Assembly (NCBI GenBank): GCA_936440205.1
Contig: OW387147.1
Span: 22,345,629-22,409,628, forward strand
DNA from: Lepidonotus clava
Taxonomy: Eukaryota > Annelida > Polychaeta > Phyllodocida > Polynoidae
DNA length: 64,000 nt
Direction: 5' to 3'
Below, piece after piece: positions 25,116 to 37,903 of this stretch. The notes under the pieces are model-generated. The model was not told the origin of the DNA, did no database searches, and saw only the letters and a list, made by a program, of their open reading frames with translations. How positions within the stretch are numbered: position 1 is the first letter of the stretch; every line of letters begins with the position of its first letter. The position numbers were made by a program, and so were the translations under genes.

Positions 25116-26638
25116 GTAGGCCTATGACGTGGGTATGGGGTTCCATGACGGTGAGGAACAAGTATTGTATATGATATTAGACTTTAGAGACGCCAATGTT
25201 GTCCGCGATTTGCCACCCTTTGTATGTTTGTAACACAGGCATACTTGTATGTTTAATGTTACAAAGGCCGTTAAGACCTAATGCAAGTTTAATTTGAGTG
25301 GTAAGTACTTCAAGGCTTCAAGGTTTGGAACCCAAGATTCACTTTTAAAGACTATATTTCCATCATATTTTGATTTAGACTACCTTTACCCTTTCTATTA
25401 CTGTTAATTATTGCAAACCTGCAAACGGCACCATGCTAAGGGAGACCTGTGGAATGGGACTTAGCTTACTGCTGTGTCTGCAGGTCATCTCCCGGGAATG
25501 AGTCCCTGGGAACACCAACCTACTCATTAGGCGCTCTAGGAGGTAACCAACCTACCCAGGTTTCCAAAGGGTTCTACTAAAATCTGAGTTGAACCCGCTC
25601 GGAATAACCTAGACCCCTCCCAGGTCTGTCTGCACCTGCCCCTGGGTTAAATATAAAATAATAAGATTTTATATGTTTATCTTGCATTTGTTCCACTATC
25701 ACTCTAAGTTTCATTTTAGGGGTGTGGGTCTCTCCGAAAAAGAATGAGAGGTAGAGGGTTCTAGAGCGTCAGAAACCTCCACCTCCCTCCTCCTCCAGAT
25801 CCAACCCTGGAGGCCACAGCGTATTGACCTCTTGGAGATGTCACTAAAACCATGAGGGGACAGGCAGGAGACGGCCAACTTACATCACTATCGAACCCAC
25901 TCTGCACAACCAACCAGCCCCAACCCTATCAGCTAACATCAGTCCAGGATCTTACTGAAGCCTCCATACAACGCTGCCTATCGAAAATGTATCGGGTTAT
26001 TCCATATTTGGATCACCCTATAGAGATCTCACAGAGCTGACTTGTCACTCAGTTAAATCTTCTTTTCAATCCTTTTAATGCAACTTAATTATAACAGCAT
26101 GTAGAGTTACAAGGCTTTCCTCTCATATTGCTAAAATTTCAGCACATTAAAAAGCTACAATTAATCATCTTCTGCCGGTCCTTACAATAATCTCAGACTT
26201 CAAATCCTCAGACCAAAGATAATTTAGTTCCATTCACATGAAGCTGTCACATGGCAGTAGGTCTGCTCATTGAAAATAGACTATGTTTTCTAAAATCGAG
26301 AGAACAACTTGAAAAAAAACCCAATAACAATCCCTATTGCAATAATAATCATACAAAAAATAAGATATAATCACATATAAACGACCATTATATATTTTTA
26401 TATGTATATATAATGGGTATGGATATTTGTTCTCAGCCAACAAGTTTTATATTGCCGTTTCCCATTATAGTGCCTCATTTGCTTGCCTGAAGCAAGTCCA
26501 GGTCTTTCTATCACCAGGCTGACTTCCTCCCGTCATCAGTATGTGCTGCATGCTGTCCTGATGGGGATTATCTTAAACCCCTCCGTCTACACGTGCCTGG
26601 GATGGAGACATGTAAAGTACCACTGTATTTATAGTTAA
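25116..26638. other. Non-coding stretch
   Basis: No supported gene. A C-rich patch at 25,440-25,850 contains a Pro/Ser-type 62-codon frame (25,852-26,040, +) without splice or homology support. AT-rich after 26,050 with a short TATATA run at about 26,390-26,415. Confidence 0.4.
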
Positions 26639-26840
26639 ACCTGTATTCCACTAGGCGATTCTGACTGCCGATAATTTGGCAATTTATCACTTTTAAACCT
26701 GTAATATGGCAATATGCATCATGCACTATTTGAAAGGGAATTAAACCACCTCTAATGATGTGTAACATGTCTATGGTTGCACAATATTCCCCCTGCCGAA
26801 TTTTCATATTTGTGGTAATATCGGCTAGTGGAATACAATC
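26639..26840. mobile_element. TTAA-family MITE, copy 2 (target duplication intact)
   Basis: Flanked on both sides by TTAA (26635-26638 and 26841-26844). Ends ACCTGTATTCCACTAGGCGA and CTAGTGGAATACAATC form the inverted repeats. It shares AATATGGCAATATGC and TCTAATGATGTGTAACAT with copies 1 and 5. This copy best shows that the family inserts at TTAA. Confidence 0.85.
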
Positions 26841-27542
26841 TTAAGGACAAGAGTCTTTTACTTATTGCCTCCAGTATAACTGGCATAATGACATGTTTGT
26901 ATGAGCCCACTATTAAGCATAGTGTTTCTTATTATTATCCTAATTAGTCAGAAAGTTACAGTACATGTTATCCACGGACAAATTGCTACACGACTAGAAC
27001 TGCAGTCTAACAAGAAAAGATATATGCCCCGCATTCCATCAGGTTTGGGTACTATACATTTTGTTTTGCACTAGAAAAGGTATGTGTTAAATGGTATATC
27101 AACGAACATGTTTCGAAGATGGGGCGATGATAGAATCAAGTAGGCCAAGCATGAAAGGAACCTCATTTTAATAAGGCTGAAACCAATGGCCTTAAATCTT
27201 TCTCGCATATTTAGGCCTATATGATAGCTAACCTCAGAGATATTAAGGCTGGTTACATACACTCAATGCCTATTACTTTGAAACATGAGAAAACCTCGAT
27301 CGTTTATCGTCATGATGCAAATTTACATAATGATAAATATACAATTTTTACTTCACAAACTCACACTAAAACAACATAGTTGTAAACATCCACACCACCA
27401 AGCGACCGTTCATTACAAAACCTATATAACATCTACTATGCTCAAAGCCCGAGCTCCCTGTGGAATAAAAAAAGTAAAAAAGAAAAAACCCAAAGGATCT
27501 ATAGCCTTAACGGTGAGAGGGGACGGCGGGGCTGTACCTTAA

Positions 27543-27661
27543 GAGCTGCTCTGAGCAGCTCGTTGCCTTTGACCTGCGGGGGCTGGCAGCTTTGATAAGA
27601 GCAGAACACGGGTATGAGCCCCTCAGACCGACCGAGCACCTCGGGGTAAATGGAGCAGCTC
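27543..27661. promoter_or_regulatory. Cluster A of GAGCWGCTC palindromes
   Basis: GAGCTGCTC-T-GAGCAGCTC is a perfect 19-bp inverted repeat (27543-27561). A third site GGAGCAGCTCC lies at 27652-27662. The same word recurs in cluster B (34,601-34,775). The core GCAGCT(C) resembles E-box half sites, but no family is assigned. Confidence 0.4.
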
Positions 27662-27999
27662 CAATTGCTCAGTGACGCCTGACAACTAAATCTATCCCCC
27701 TTCTGCTCCTCCTTTTTCACCGCGCAAGTCCTCCGTGTTAAATGTACGCGAAGTGGTCGTAGCCCGAGTCGTAAGAATTACACAGTTGCAGCTTTTACTA
27801 CAGGAGGTAACTATTCTCATAGTGTATCAGAATAGCCGGAAATTAAACGTATTTAGTCCAAATTGGTGTGTGCAATAGGTATTTATATTCAGTTTTCCTC
27901 GTTCGATATTTCAATTATCCTTCTTACATTACTATGATATATGAAGAGATAAATTGGACGCTTATCTGATATCAAATAGATAACCGCTAGCAAGATATT

Positions 28000-28350
28000 C
28001 AATATGGAAGCTTTAATGAAAATGTAAGCGCACTAATTGCCGAAGCTAGAAAGAGTTTTATCTTTCAAGATGGCCGACTAAGTATCTATGGGAGAGTAGT
28101 TTAGGGGCTGTGAAAGGGTTGGGTTGACCTAGGCAGGAGGGAAGACGGGAAGCGCCAAGGCAAGCACACGAAAGGGAAGGGATGCGGCGGAAATTAAGAG
28201 TGGCGCATGCGCTGCTAGAAAGAGGAAGTTGGTCTCACTCTGCTGAAAGTAAAGCCGAAAGCATTCACTGCGGTTTTTTTCTCTTTTTACTTAGAAACCT
28301 CAGAATTGCCCCCTATCTCCACCCAGCATTCCCTTGGACGTGCAGAAACT
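28000..28350 (+). promoter_or_regulatory. Promoter-like segment with a perfect NRF-1 palindrome
   Basis: GCGCATGCGC (28203-28212) is the NRF-1 consensus core. A YY1-type CAAGATGGCC lies at about 28,067. GC rises locally. A plausible first exon with a consensus donor follows on the + strand. Confidence 0.5.
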
Positions 28351-28382
28351 ATGTTGACAGGATTGTGTACGTTTGTCTTGGA
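28351..28382 (+). CDS. Putative first coding exon of an unassigned + strand gene
   Basis: ATG at 28351 (A at -3) opens MLTGLCTFVL plus two bases and meets a consensus donor TTGGA|GTGAGT at 28383. A second donor, ACAG|GTAATT, follows at 28394, where the exon would instead be 5' UTR with a short uORF. The peptide could start a signal sequence. No following exon was identified, so the gene, if real, extends to the right or out of the window. The case rests on the promoter motif and donor only. Confidence 0.25.
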
Positions 28383-28399
28383 GTGAGTGACAGGTAATT

Positions 28400-29095
28400 T
28401 TGGCGGGAAGATTATAGCGAAAAGTCGTCTGCTTCATTTATTCTTCTGTGCTTCGAAAGTGTTGGCACTGTGAACAATCTGAAGTAGATGTTTTCAAAGT
28501 GATTAAATCCAGTTTTATTTGAAATAGAGTATCTTTTTACATGGAAGTCAATTCATAATGAATATATTGCTCTATTCACCGAAAATGGAAGAACTGTGTA
28601 ATTTATTTAAAAGTGCCGTTAGAATTAGGCGTGGTAGTTTAAATACTGTGATGATTTAAGCCATTTCCATATGATCTTTTCCTGTGAGGCTGTTGGTATA
28701 GGCCAGGAAGAATCTTATTCCGTCAGCCTTAAACCAATAATATTGTTTGGTAAACAGACCTACTGTACCTAACCTTTCTAATAACTTCCAAAGTTATAGA
28801 ATCCCATCCGACTCTCTCTACAATAATCAGAATTAATCTTGCCCTGACTCCCAATCTTATAGAAGATAAAATCAAAATAAGAAATTCGTCAAAATATTGT
28901 CACCATGAATAGCCCTACATCAACCTATTTTTTGTTCGTATTGATAAAATTAGCCACATAGACCAAGACAATGTTTGTGATAACCTGAACTAACCTGAGG
29001 TTCTTCAGTTCAACGCGATACTAAAAGCAGTAGAATTGCTGACACTTGACAAATAACGGTTTCAATAGGGTATAATATTCCTCATCCATCAGCCC
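28400..29095. other. Non-coding stretch before the tRNA-like copy
   Basis: Unique AT-rich sequence; nothing recognised. Confidence 0.4.
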
Positions 29096-29164
29096 TCCCA
29101 TATGGTCTAGTTAGGATTCCTGCCTTTCACGCAGGCGGCCCGGGTTCGATTCCCGGTGTGGGAA
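29096..29164 (+). pseudogene. tRNA-Glu(TTC) copy with a shortened D-loop
   Basis: 69 nt. It is identical to the tRNA-Glu at 57,249-57,320 except for three missing bases in the D-loop (TCTAG|TTAGG where the other has TCTAGTGGTTAGG). This removes the G18-G19 pair needed to dock on the T-loop and shortens box A. Acceptor, anticodon (TTC) and T arms are perfect. A TTTT terminator follows at about 29,174. It may be transcribed but is unlikely to make a stable tRNA. Its 5' flank AGCCCTCCCATATGG resembles the intact gene's AGCTCTCCCATATGG, suggesting a shared origin. Confidence 0.8.
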
Positions 29165-31637
29165 GAGGAGTTGTTTTGGCTGTGTCTGGTTATGAGAATT
29201 CACAATTGAAAGATGGCACAGATATCGTCTTGCATTAATATTGTTGGAGAACTCGCTGAGCAAGGACCATGCACAAGCACGGACTTCCTGGATCTGCCCC
29301 TGATGCTACAGACATGGGTTACAGTGAATAGATGACTGTAAAGTTAAAGCAATTGCTATATTTAGATATATTCTTATAAACTGATCAACAATACTTTCCA
29401 TATTAAAGAGAGAGTGGTATAGGTTTGCCAGCCAAGAAAGGACCTAAAAACATGAAATTTTCAAAGGGTAATGGGTGATATAATACAGGATGATTGCCAT
29501 TTCATGACACATTTCCTTGAATATCTAATCTATGTCTGAGAATTCCCAAATATATTTTCCTCATAGCTGTTTTACCTGATGGTATATTCAAGCACTCATC
29601 ATGTTCGAATCAAATTCCTTTGATTCTATGTGAAATAAGGCCACACTCACAAAATTGGTCCTTTCTTGACCTGCAGACCTATAGTCAGAAATCACCTTTG
29701 AGCCAATGTCTACAAATGAAATTAGGCCCAGTTCTCCTTCGTCTATTGGTCTATTGATTGATCAATGTAACCCACCTACTTCCACCATTACTACCCCTAT
29801 GTCTCTCTTAAACTGGTACTAACTTCAAATCCAAGAAACATGATGATGGCCGTTTTATATACATTACCTTATGTAACAATTTAATCCGGCTCATTCAATA
29901 AGTATTTTTTTGGATAGGCCCATCCATAATAAAAGTATATGATATTGTAAATTGTTCATACACGATTTGAAGTTCTATGGTGTTAAAACAGGAAGGAACA
30001 GGTGGACGGCTGCGGGCAAAACACACTTGGCATTAAAAGCACGCCGACCCTGACAGTCCGGTCTGCCCCCCTCTCCCTTTCCTCCAGTGCCCTCATCTCT
30101 CCTCCATCTTACCCCCCTCTATCTAGACATAGGCCTACCTACTATAGAGTATGGTTTAGACCAGCTGATTTTAAGTACTGATTTTGTAAATCATCACAAC
30201 GGAACAAGTCAAAAGTATGAAAGTTTATAAATATTTAAACTTTTGAAATGAGTGTTCTTTGTACAAAAATAGTTGAAATGAAATATAACAATTATATTCA
30301 TAAGAAGAATTCCCATTTAAATGGTAATAATTCAGCATGGGTGGCTACCCTGTACCTGTTCTTAATGAAAACAAAAATATTGAATAGCCTTGTCACAAGA
30401 ACAAGTATCAAAATTCAGCAAGTGGATAACAGGTTTTATTTTAACTTCCCCTGCAGTGCGGGCATCCGTCACTAGGTGGCAGGTCGGCCAGCGTCCGTTA
30501 ATTTAAACGCAGGGGAAAAACAGATCACAAAACAGAAAAAAAGTGACGCAGACACTGACGGAGGTCTAATCAACAAGTTGACATTCCCCTGAGGGAAATA
30601 GATCCTAATTATGGTTAGCTCTAAATGGGACGGGTGGGGTGGGTGGTTCTGGTTGTTAAAATGGTCTGGACTTAGTCCGACCCGACCTTTTTGCATATAG
30701 CCTAGGCCTAATGGGTCCGTATGCAACATACTTCCATGGCTCTTACTGGGTGTTTCAGTTTTAAGAATCTTATTAGTGACCTTCTGTATTTAGCATGAGT
30801 AATCCTTTTGATGTTAGTTGTCTGTGTGTTGGGTGTTTTATGGCTCTACCTGCCATAAACCAGCGGCCCCAATGCATGCTGGGATATGGATGGGAATTTC
30901 CAACGGTGTACAAATCTACATCGGGAGAAAGGTTAGCTTGACAGACTCTATGGACTATCTGCCATGCTGTTAGGTGGCACTAACGCATTATAGGGGCTTA
31001 TCACATTTAAAAAATGAAAGGAATATGTTTACACCGCATGGTTATCTAAACTAAAAGACAGTAAGTTTTGACCCATTGCAACTTTCTAGACTAGATGTTA
31101 TAAAGTCTGTATTTACAAATTACCCAGCCAATTATAAAATGTCCCCTTTTTATGGATTCGAGTAGGCAGGATGAGACATAAGCCTGGTGATTAGTGTTTT
31201 ATTGAAACTTGGTCTCCGTTGTAAAGCGTGACTCCTAACCCTGAAATAGGCTAGGGTAAGTAGTATAGAGAGTCATCGGTTTGATGAAGGTAGTTCAGGG
31301 GTTTTCCTTTTAAATTCCCACATGCTAATTCTGACATCAAGATCTCGCAATTATGAATGTGCTTGCATACAATATCATTAGTATCTACGTATTAGTCTCT
31401 CAGTCTTGATGTAAAAGAATCTATGCGAACCCTGCAGTACACCTTTGCCATTTAGTGCAGTACTCGATTCCCAAGGTTAGGGCACGAGGTATCATAACTG
31501 GACCTGTGTGCCAGCGACTTTCCTCACCCCTCCCCTACTATTGAGTACATGCCTTACCCCTCATCTGTCATTCTGACTATTCACACTTTTCTGTCACCTA
31601 CCACAAGGCTTAGATCAGGATCAGGTTTCGTCGTCAA
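29165..31637. other. Non-coding stretch with one CTCF-like word
   Basis: No gene recognised. At about 30,468-30,486, GTCACTAGGTGGCAGGTC resembles the forward CTCF core (CCASYAGRKGGCR). A C/T-rich patch lies at 30,060-30,125. Confidence 0.4.
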
Positions 31638-32063
31638 GGCTTGTATCCCACTATCCGATTTTACTTGCGACTTCAGAAACCGTCAATACCGACCATGCGG
31701 GTTCCGTATCGAAGTTTCTTGATAGTAAGAGAAGATTGTGATTTGTTTTCTATTTCAAGAACCTGGAAATCTCTATTTGGGTAGCTTAGATTACATTTTC
31801 TTAACATACCCGTCAAAATTTCGGAATTTCACAAACTAGTTCCAGTCATAAGCATTGTCGTTCCGGTAACTCTGATTGGCTGAATCGGAACCCTCATAGG
31901 CCGTATAGGATAAAGAGTACATTGCAAGCATGATATAGGTGATTAGAAACTCTTTTGAAATGCAAATGGTATGTAGCATGTATGGGTTCCTGTAATACTC
32001 CCACTGAATATCAAGTAATTACCAAATTCCTGGTGGTCAAAATCGTCTAGTGTAATACAGGCT
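31638..32063. mobile_element. TTAA-family MITE, copy 3, interrupted by a second element
   Basis: Ends GGCTTGTATCCCACTATCCG and CGTCTAGTGTAATACAGGC. The outer parts match copy 4 (GGTATGTAGCATGTATGGGTTCC against GGTATGTAACATGCATGGGTTCC). The extra length of about 205 bp compared with its relatives is explained by the inner element at 31,695-31,897. Left flank TCAA is a decayed TTAA. Confidence 0.75.
31695..31897. mobile_element. Nested insertion within MITE copy 3
   Basis: Ends ATGCGGGTTCCG(T)ATC and GAATCGGAACCCTCAT are imperfect inverted repeats. Copy 4 lacks this segment and reads through AATAGGCCGTA at the equivalent site. About 203 bp, non-coding, family unknown. It must be younger than the element it sits in. 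Confidence 0.6.
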
Positions 32064-33170
32064 CCCCCCCCCCCACTCCCTATACATCATCACACAACCC
32101 CGACGCACATGAGTGGTCACGATCACGTGACCGATGGACTGACCAATGGCTGTGAAGGATATGCATCACGTGGCCTGCCCTGACCCCTGGCGTCTGGGTT
32201 CTGCTTGGCATCCTGCCAAATGGAGGACTGAGTCAATGTGTGGCTTTTTTTTCAAGAGGGTTCCTGCAAGATATGACAAACCGAAACAAAATCAGGATGA
32301 AGAGTAATAACTTGGCTTGCAGGCATTTCGCATTAGTTCTGGCCGCAAAGAGCCTGGTTTGGATCATGAGTCATGGAGGGTAATTTATTTTCATCCCACT
32401 TCCAAGAGTGTAGCTGTAGATCAAACCAATGTAGGGTTAAATCTATATTTCATTAACACGCAGATATTACACGTTATGTATATCTTCAATGTGTAAGTTG
32501 AAGATCTATGTCCTTTTGCACAGTCAATATCTGCATCATATCAATAAAATAGGTATCAAAATACATGTCATCGAATTTGAGGGGATAACATATCGATACA
32601 TGGTATGATGCAAGTGTGTGCAATCACCTTTACATGCAGTTCTTATAGAAGTGTACTGTAGAACATGACTAAATTAGCAACTATTTACTCTCAGTTATTG
32701 TAATAGGCCTAAAGATGACGTGAGTCTGCCCAATTTTCGGATTAGCGTCACTCCTTATAATAGCAGGCAGTAGTTATAAGCTTTAGGCTCTTTTCCTCAA
32801 TCAAATCTCCCACAAAAATATTTTGCAAAGAAGGCATCCAAGCTGATTCAGTCCCCTAATACAAGCAAAGAAGAAAAAGCGAGAACATCTGGCCCTTGAA
32901 TTAACAGAGGTGTAATCCGTATTACGACAACTTAAGCACAGGCGAAGAACCCTACTCAAAGGATATTGATTCATTTTTTAAAGATGTAACGTCTGGCCCA
33001 TTTCAAAAGAGACACCCTCTGGGTGGCCATTTCTTTTCAGCCCACAGGAAGTCTTGCTTACAGCGTGGGCCCGAAATAGTACCCATCGATACCGACCCGT
33101 TACTACGGCAAGGCCAGAGCGAGGTAGACCGGATGTGATTTAATGTCACAGCTGACCCGTGGGGGCGCTC
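32064..33170. other. Non-coding stretch with E-box and CTCF-like words
   Basis: Contains GATCACGTGACC at about 32,126 and GACCCCTGGCGTCTGG at about 32,183. AT-rich afterwards. No gene recognised. Confidence 0.35.
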
Positions 33171-33174
33171 TATG

Positions 33175-33440
33175 CAGGTGGTGGGTGGGGTTCAGGGGAA
33201 GTAGGGGTATAGTAGGATAAGGGGAAAGGTGAAAAGGTTAGAAGTAGGGGGTATCTATTGGAATATTAAGGGGGTATGTGCGAGTATTGGGGTACTATGG
33301 ATGTAGGGGGTTCGTCAGGGGTTGAAGGAAATATAGCACAAAGCCGAGGCAGTCCCAAGGGCAAAGGCAATGGAAAAGGTTGTCAGGGTTGGGGGTAAAG
33401 TGCTAAAGTAGGTGGAGATAGATGTAAAAGCAGTAGGAGA
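33175..33440. repeat. G-rich, C-poor strand-asymmetric block
   Basis: About 260 bp in which the + strand is rich in GGGG and nearly lacks C (irregular AGGGG/AAGTAGGG words). Not a clean tandem repeat. It begins just after TGGGGGCGCTC at 33,160. Confidence 0.5.
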
Positions 33441-34078
33441 TACCAGGCAAGAACATGGGCTGATAAGGACGCCAAATTTACACCATACGAAATTTTGACT
33501 GAATATGATTTCCACAATAATCTATATATTTCATTGACCAAGTATTCAGCATTTTAAAACAGGCCTCGCATAATAAATAATAGAAGACTGGTCGAGTGGA
33601 AATGAAAATTTACTTATTGGTGCATTCTAACTTTTCTTTACTAAAATGTAGCCAAATCGCACAAGACCCATGGTATGAACGGGGTCGAAGGATGACAGCG
33701 GATAGGCTGAAGGTACAGGAGGAGGTTAATGCGGGTCACCTCCAGGCACGGGCTATGTCGTAGGGGTGTCGAGTGAGCACCAGTCGGTCCTTATCCCCTC
33801 CTCACCCCTCTCCAGGCTCCTCCAGACCCTAGCCCTCGCCCTCCGTCTGGAGCCATTGATAGGGCCATTACGACCTGCTGGGTCAAAGCCCCCACTAATG
33901 CCCATAGAAATTCGATGGCAGGAAGGACCATACATGGTCAATACTACTCTGGTGATGATATCTTCCCCCAGGCACTTCCACGTTACCCAAGCATTATTCC
34001 CAGTAGGCACAGTATGAAAGGCAACATATAGGCTAAGTGCAATAGAACCACAACGACATTCTGGTTTCAGAAAGATAC
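33441..34078. other. Non-coding stretch
   Basis: Overlapping 83-85-codon frames on both strands at 33,753-34,017 are a GC-rich composition effect; no signal peptide, motif or splice structure supports them. Confidence 0.35.
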
Positions 34079-34389
34079 ATTGTCCCTTTTTACATAAATA
34101 TCTTAAATTCTAGATTTGGCCAGTTTAATCCCTATATCTATTTCCAACATAAATAACCCGGTTTGAATATAAAAACTGAAAAGTCTCTTTACATACGCAA
34201 ATTTCAAAATCTAGACTTGACCCATTAAATACTCATATCGAACGTAAAAAAAACAATTTGAATATCAAAACTGGGGAGATAGATTGTCTCTTTACACTTT
34301 CACATTTCAAAATTAAACTTAGCTAATTTAATCCCTATATCTATTTCCAACAGAAATTAAAGCGATTAAAATATCAAAACTGGGAGACG
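34079..34389. repeat. Three diverged tandem copies of a ~105-bp unit
   Basis: Copies begin near 34,079, 34,183 and 34,283. Shared blocks are GTCTCTTTACA, ATTTCAAAAT, TTTAATCCCTATATCTATTT (copies 1 and 3) and GAATATCAAAACTGGG. Confidence 0.8.
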
Positions 34390-34600
34390 AGTTTAAGCCT
34401 CCATTTTTAACCGAACCCTTATCAAATGACTTAAATTCCATTGCAAAGTTGCAACATTGGCATAAGCTCCCCTCTCCCCCCTCCCTCTATCCCCCCCCCC
34501 CTCCTCCTTTCTCGTTCGCATCCATTGCATGCCGATAACACTCAGCCATGTAAAAAGCCTATTCCATGGCCTGGGCTCAGCTCGGGTGATACAAGCTAGC

Positions 34601-34807
34601 GAGCAGCTCGCGGCAGGGTGATATGAGCTGCTCCTGAGTGGAGAAACAATTTCCACATTGATTAAAGCCTATCACGCCTGGCTGACCCTGGGGCAGCCGT
34701 TCTGCCCGACTGCGCCCCTGGTGACCGCTCCGGGAGCATCCATCTTTCCCCCGCCTACCCGCTTTTGAGCTGCTCTCATAGACTACAACACAGTCTGTAA
34801 GCTGCTC
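34601..34807. promoter_or_regulatory. Cluster B of GAGCWGCTC palindromes
   Basis: Sites at 34,601-34,609, 34,625-34,633 and 34,767-34,775, and a one-mismatch site at 34,799-34,807, inside a GC-rich island with TATCACGCCTGGCTGACC. Same word as cluster A, 7 kb away. Confidence 0.4.
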
Positions 34808-37800
34808 ATATACTACTCAAGCTAATCTGCACTTTTAGCTTTATGTGCTTTTCCAGCATGTTCTTATGTCTCTAGATCTGGGATTTTGTAGTCAGTCAAC
34901 TGAATGTATTCGACATCTATTAGGATTTTCTCTAATCTCTAATCTTAAACATATTATATACATTAGATAATTTCTTCTTTTCGGTTGGTACTACTGGTCC
35001 GAAACTGTCAATTCATATACATGTATGCGGTTGCTGTTCAGAGCACACATTGCCACGATGATTTCAGATGGGAAAATGATGTGGGATTTGTAAAAGGAAT
35101 GATACGAATTCAGGCCATTACGTCATTCCTGTTTACCATTACTTTAACGATCTGTAGCTATTCCCCTTGCAATTGCTCACTGAAACCTCGTTAAAAACAC
35201 CCCAATTGGAGCCATTAGGCTAAACCCAGGGGCTGGATAGGTCCACTTATGGTAAAACTGCGGCGTACCCACAATATCTCTGGATATCGTTAGATTCTTT
35301 AAAATGGCGGGTGGAGGCCCGGTATTTCAAATACAGCTTTTTCAAGCCATTGCTGCTCCAGTGATCCAACCTATCAATAGTGATAATTCTCTTTAAAAAG
35401 GCAAAATATTCAGTCCCAGAAAGGCCACAAATAAAATTATCACCATTAACAGAGGCGTTCAAACGCTAAAGTCCTGAAAATACTGCTATGCAATTTCTAC
35501 AATTACGCCAAATGTAAATAAACAATCACGCTGGAGGTGGGGGAGGCGCGGATAAATCCAATATAAATTCTGGGTGGCCTCAGAGCGCTATAAGGGCTAG
35601 GTATCCCCACTAGGAACTCCCCTTACCTTGCCGTATGCCCCCAACCCCCTCCTCCGATCGCCCGACACCTCTGGCCTTGTAAACATGCGCCTTGGATCAA
35701 TACACACGATCCTTGTCTTGGGGGGGAGAGAGTGAGACATTTCGTCGGTACCAGCATAAAAAAAGAGGGACAATCCATTTGATTATCTATTAGGGGCAAA
35801 ACAGGGGTGTATTGAGAGGCAATGGATCTAGGCGATAAACCGGGGATTGAGGCTTTTTTAAGGGGGCAGGGAATAAGCAGAGGATGGTTGTTTCCGCCTG
35901 AGGGTCTTCCTCTACTTTCCGATTGAATTCCGCCTAGAACTGGGGAGCTATCGATAAGTGTTTCTAGCAATTGGCTGGGTGGTTCATAGAAGGCAGGCAA
36001 TAAGGGTAGGACAGTCCATTGCTATTCCTTGCCGTTGTAAATGCTGTATTTTCTTTACTCTGTTTTGACAAATCTTGACATTAAGAATACCCTGTGTTGA
36101 GAGGATAGCCAATTAGATAGTATAGACATTATGCAAATCAAACCTTTTCTATTGTGCATGGTAACTTTGTGTGGTACAACAGCTAGACGTTTGATCCCCA
36201 TTCATTATAAACAAAATAATACCGTTTTATCATAGACCAAATAATACTTTAGTACCTATGACACTTCAAGAAACTTCACCAATTGGTTCTAAATCGGAGT
36301 CATAGCACAGTAGAGAAGGACCTTTTTTTCACTCTTTAATCCCTAACAGGCCTCCAGTCGTCCTCGTGCTGGAAATAAATATTGGCTTTATTCGCCTCTT
36401 ATCTCAGGGAGCCTGCGCTTTGTAACATCAGCCAATGGCAATGTTCCATCCCACATCTGCGTACATTTGCATTAAAAACTGCGTACATTTGCACAGGGTT
36501 CACTACCCCTGCCTCCCCATATCGAAATGCGCTGCCAATGCACCGAGACTAATATCAATTGAAAAATATTAAAACAAAAGCACAAAATGAAGGATGTTAA
36601 AAGGAGGAGGCTAGGTTGGTTTGCTTTTGGGTGCTTGGTAGGATCATGGGATGGATGAAAACGGAACAGGAAATGGGTAATGATTCTGCGCAAACCGCCC
36701 CTAGCGGGAAATGATGGCGTCCTTTCTAGGTGGGGGCTCTTTATCGAATGGGATTTCTTACCAATGGTTGGTGAAGCATAAATATCAGACCAGACACAGT
36801 AATGCACACTGTCACGCACGGTGTTAGTAATAGAGAAGGCTTAAGGGGCTGGCCCATAAAGTATGAAACCATAGGGCTGTAATGTTACCAAGGTTATATT
36901 ATGATACATATTGTATAACTTTTCACCAAATGTCAAGTTATGCAATTTTATTGAACGTGTGAATAAGTATGAATGAGAACGCATCGTAGTGGCGAGGTTT
37001 TCTGAAAGTTGAAAGAAAACCTAAGTTAGAAATGAAATCTATTCATTCTATGAGAACTTGATTTGTGGACCATAGAAATGAATGGAAATGAAAATATTCG
37101 CAATAATATTATTATGCTGATTTGTATATGCATAGTATCACTAGACATTTTCATGCCATTCAGAATAGTACTCTTACATGGACAAATATTTATGAACTAC
37201 TAATTGGCATATGATACCTTGGGAAATTCTGATCTGTCAGAGGTAATGGGCCAGCCAATCTCAATGGCCTTTGTGACTATAGGTAAGTGAACACAACTGT
37301 GTCCCTGGTAACTCATTAGCTGTACACCTTGCTGTTTATGTTGTGGCTGTTATTGGCGTATGCTGTGGTCGTTATTGGCTATGGGAAAGGGGTGACAGAG
37401 TACATGGGACTGACTCAGCAAGCAGGACTGATTACAACAAGCCTTAGAAGGCGAAGTCTGAGAAGAAATGAATGGGGGGATCTGTCTTCTTACTTTGACA
37501 ACTGTTCTTGGGAACGGCAATTGATTCCCCTCTTTTAGGTGCAGCCAGAAGGAAAGTTTCAATGAAATAAATGTTTAATATGGGCTAATTATATTATGGC
37601 CGTCTTAACTGATAATTATGTCGTAAATGTGTGTAACAATAGGTCTTGATATTTTTCACTCTGTACTTTCTCTGTAGGCTACGTATACCGGAAATAATCA
37701 TTCTCTCTAGGGGTCAAGAAAAAAGGGTAACTGCCGCCCTAGTCTGCATACACTTACCAAACGGTTTGTAATATGTTCTGTACTTGTCAGATTGTTTATC

Positions 37801-37903
37801 TGATAGAATTCAATCCCTGGACCAATATGAATGTCAAATATGACATGATTGCATACGTGAAATACTCATTCTTTACACCACAAAACCTGTCCAATCTAAA
37901 TAT
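34808..37903. other. Non-coding stretch with promoter-like GC patches
   Basis: No supported gene. CCGCCCCTAGCGGGAA (about 36,697) is CTCF-like and nearly repeated at 48,028. Frames of 115-125 codons (35,623-36,000 and 36,472-36,819, minus) have no visible domain or splice support. Confidence 0.35.

Noticed and set aside
36472-36819. 115-codon minus frame
   Set aside because: Composition-driven, no recognisable features; likewise 35,623-36,000.
37337-37384. Short near-repeat GTGG(C/T)(T/C)GTTATTGGC
   Set aside because: Only about 20 bp twice, too short to call a repeat element.
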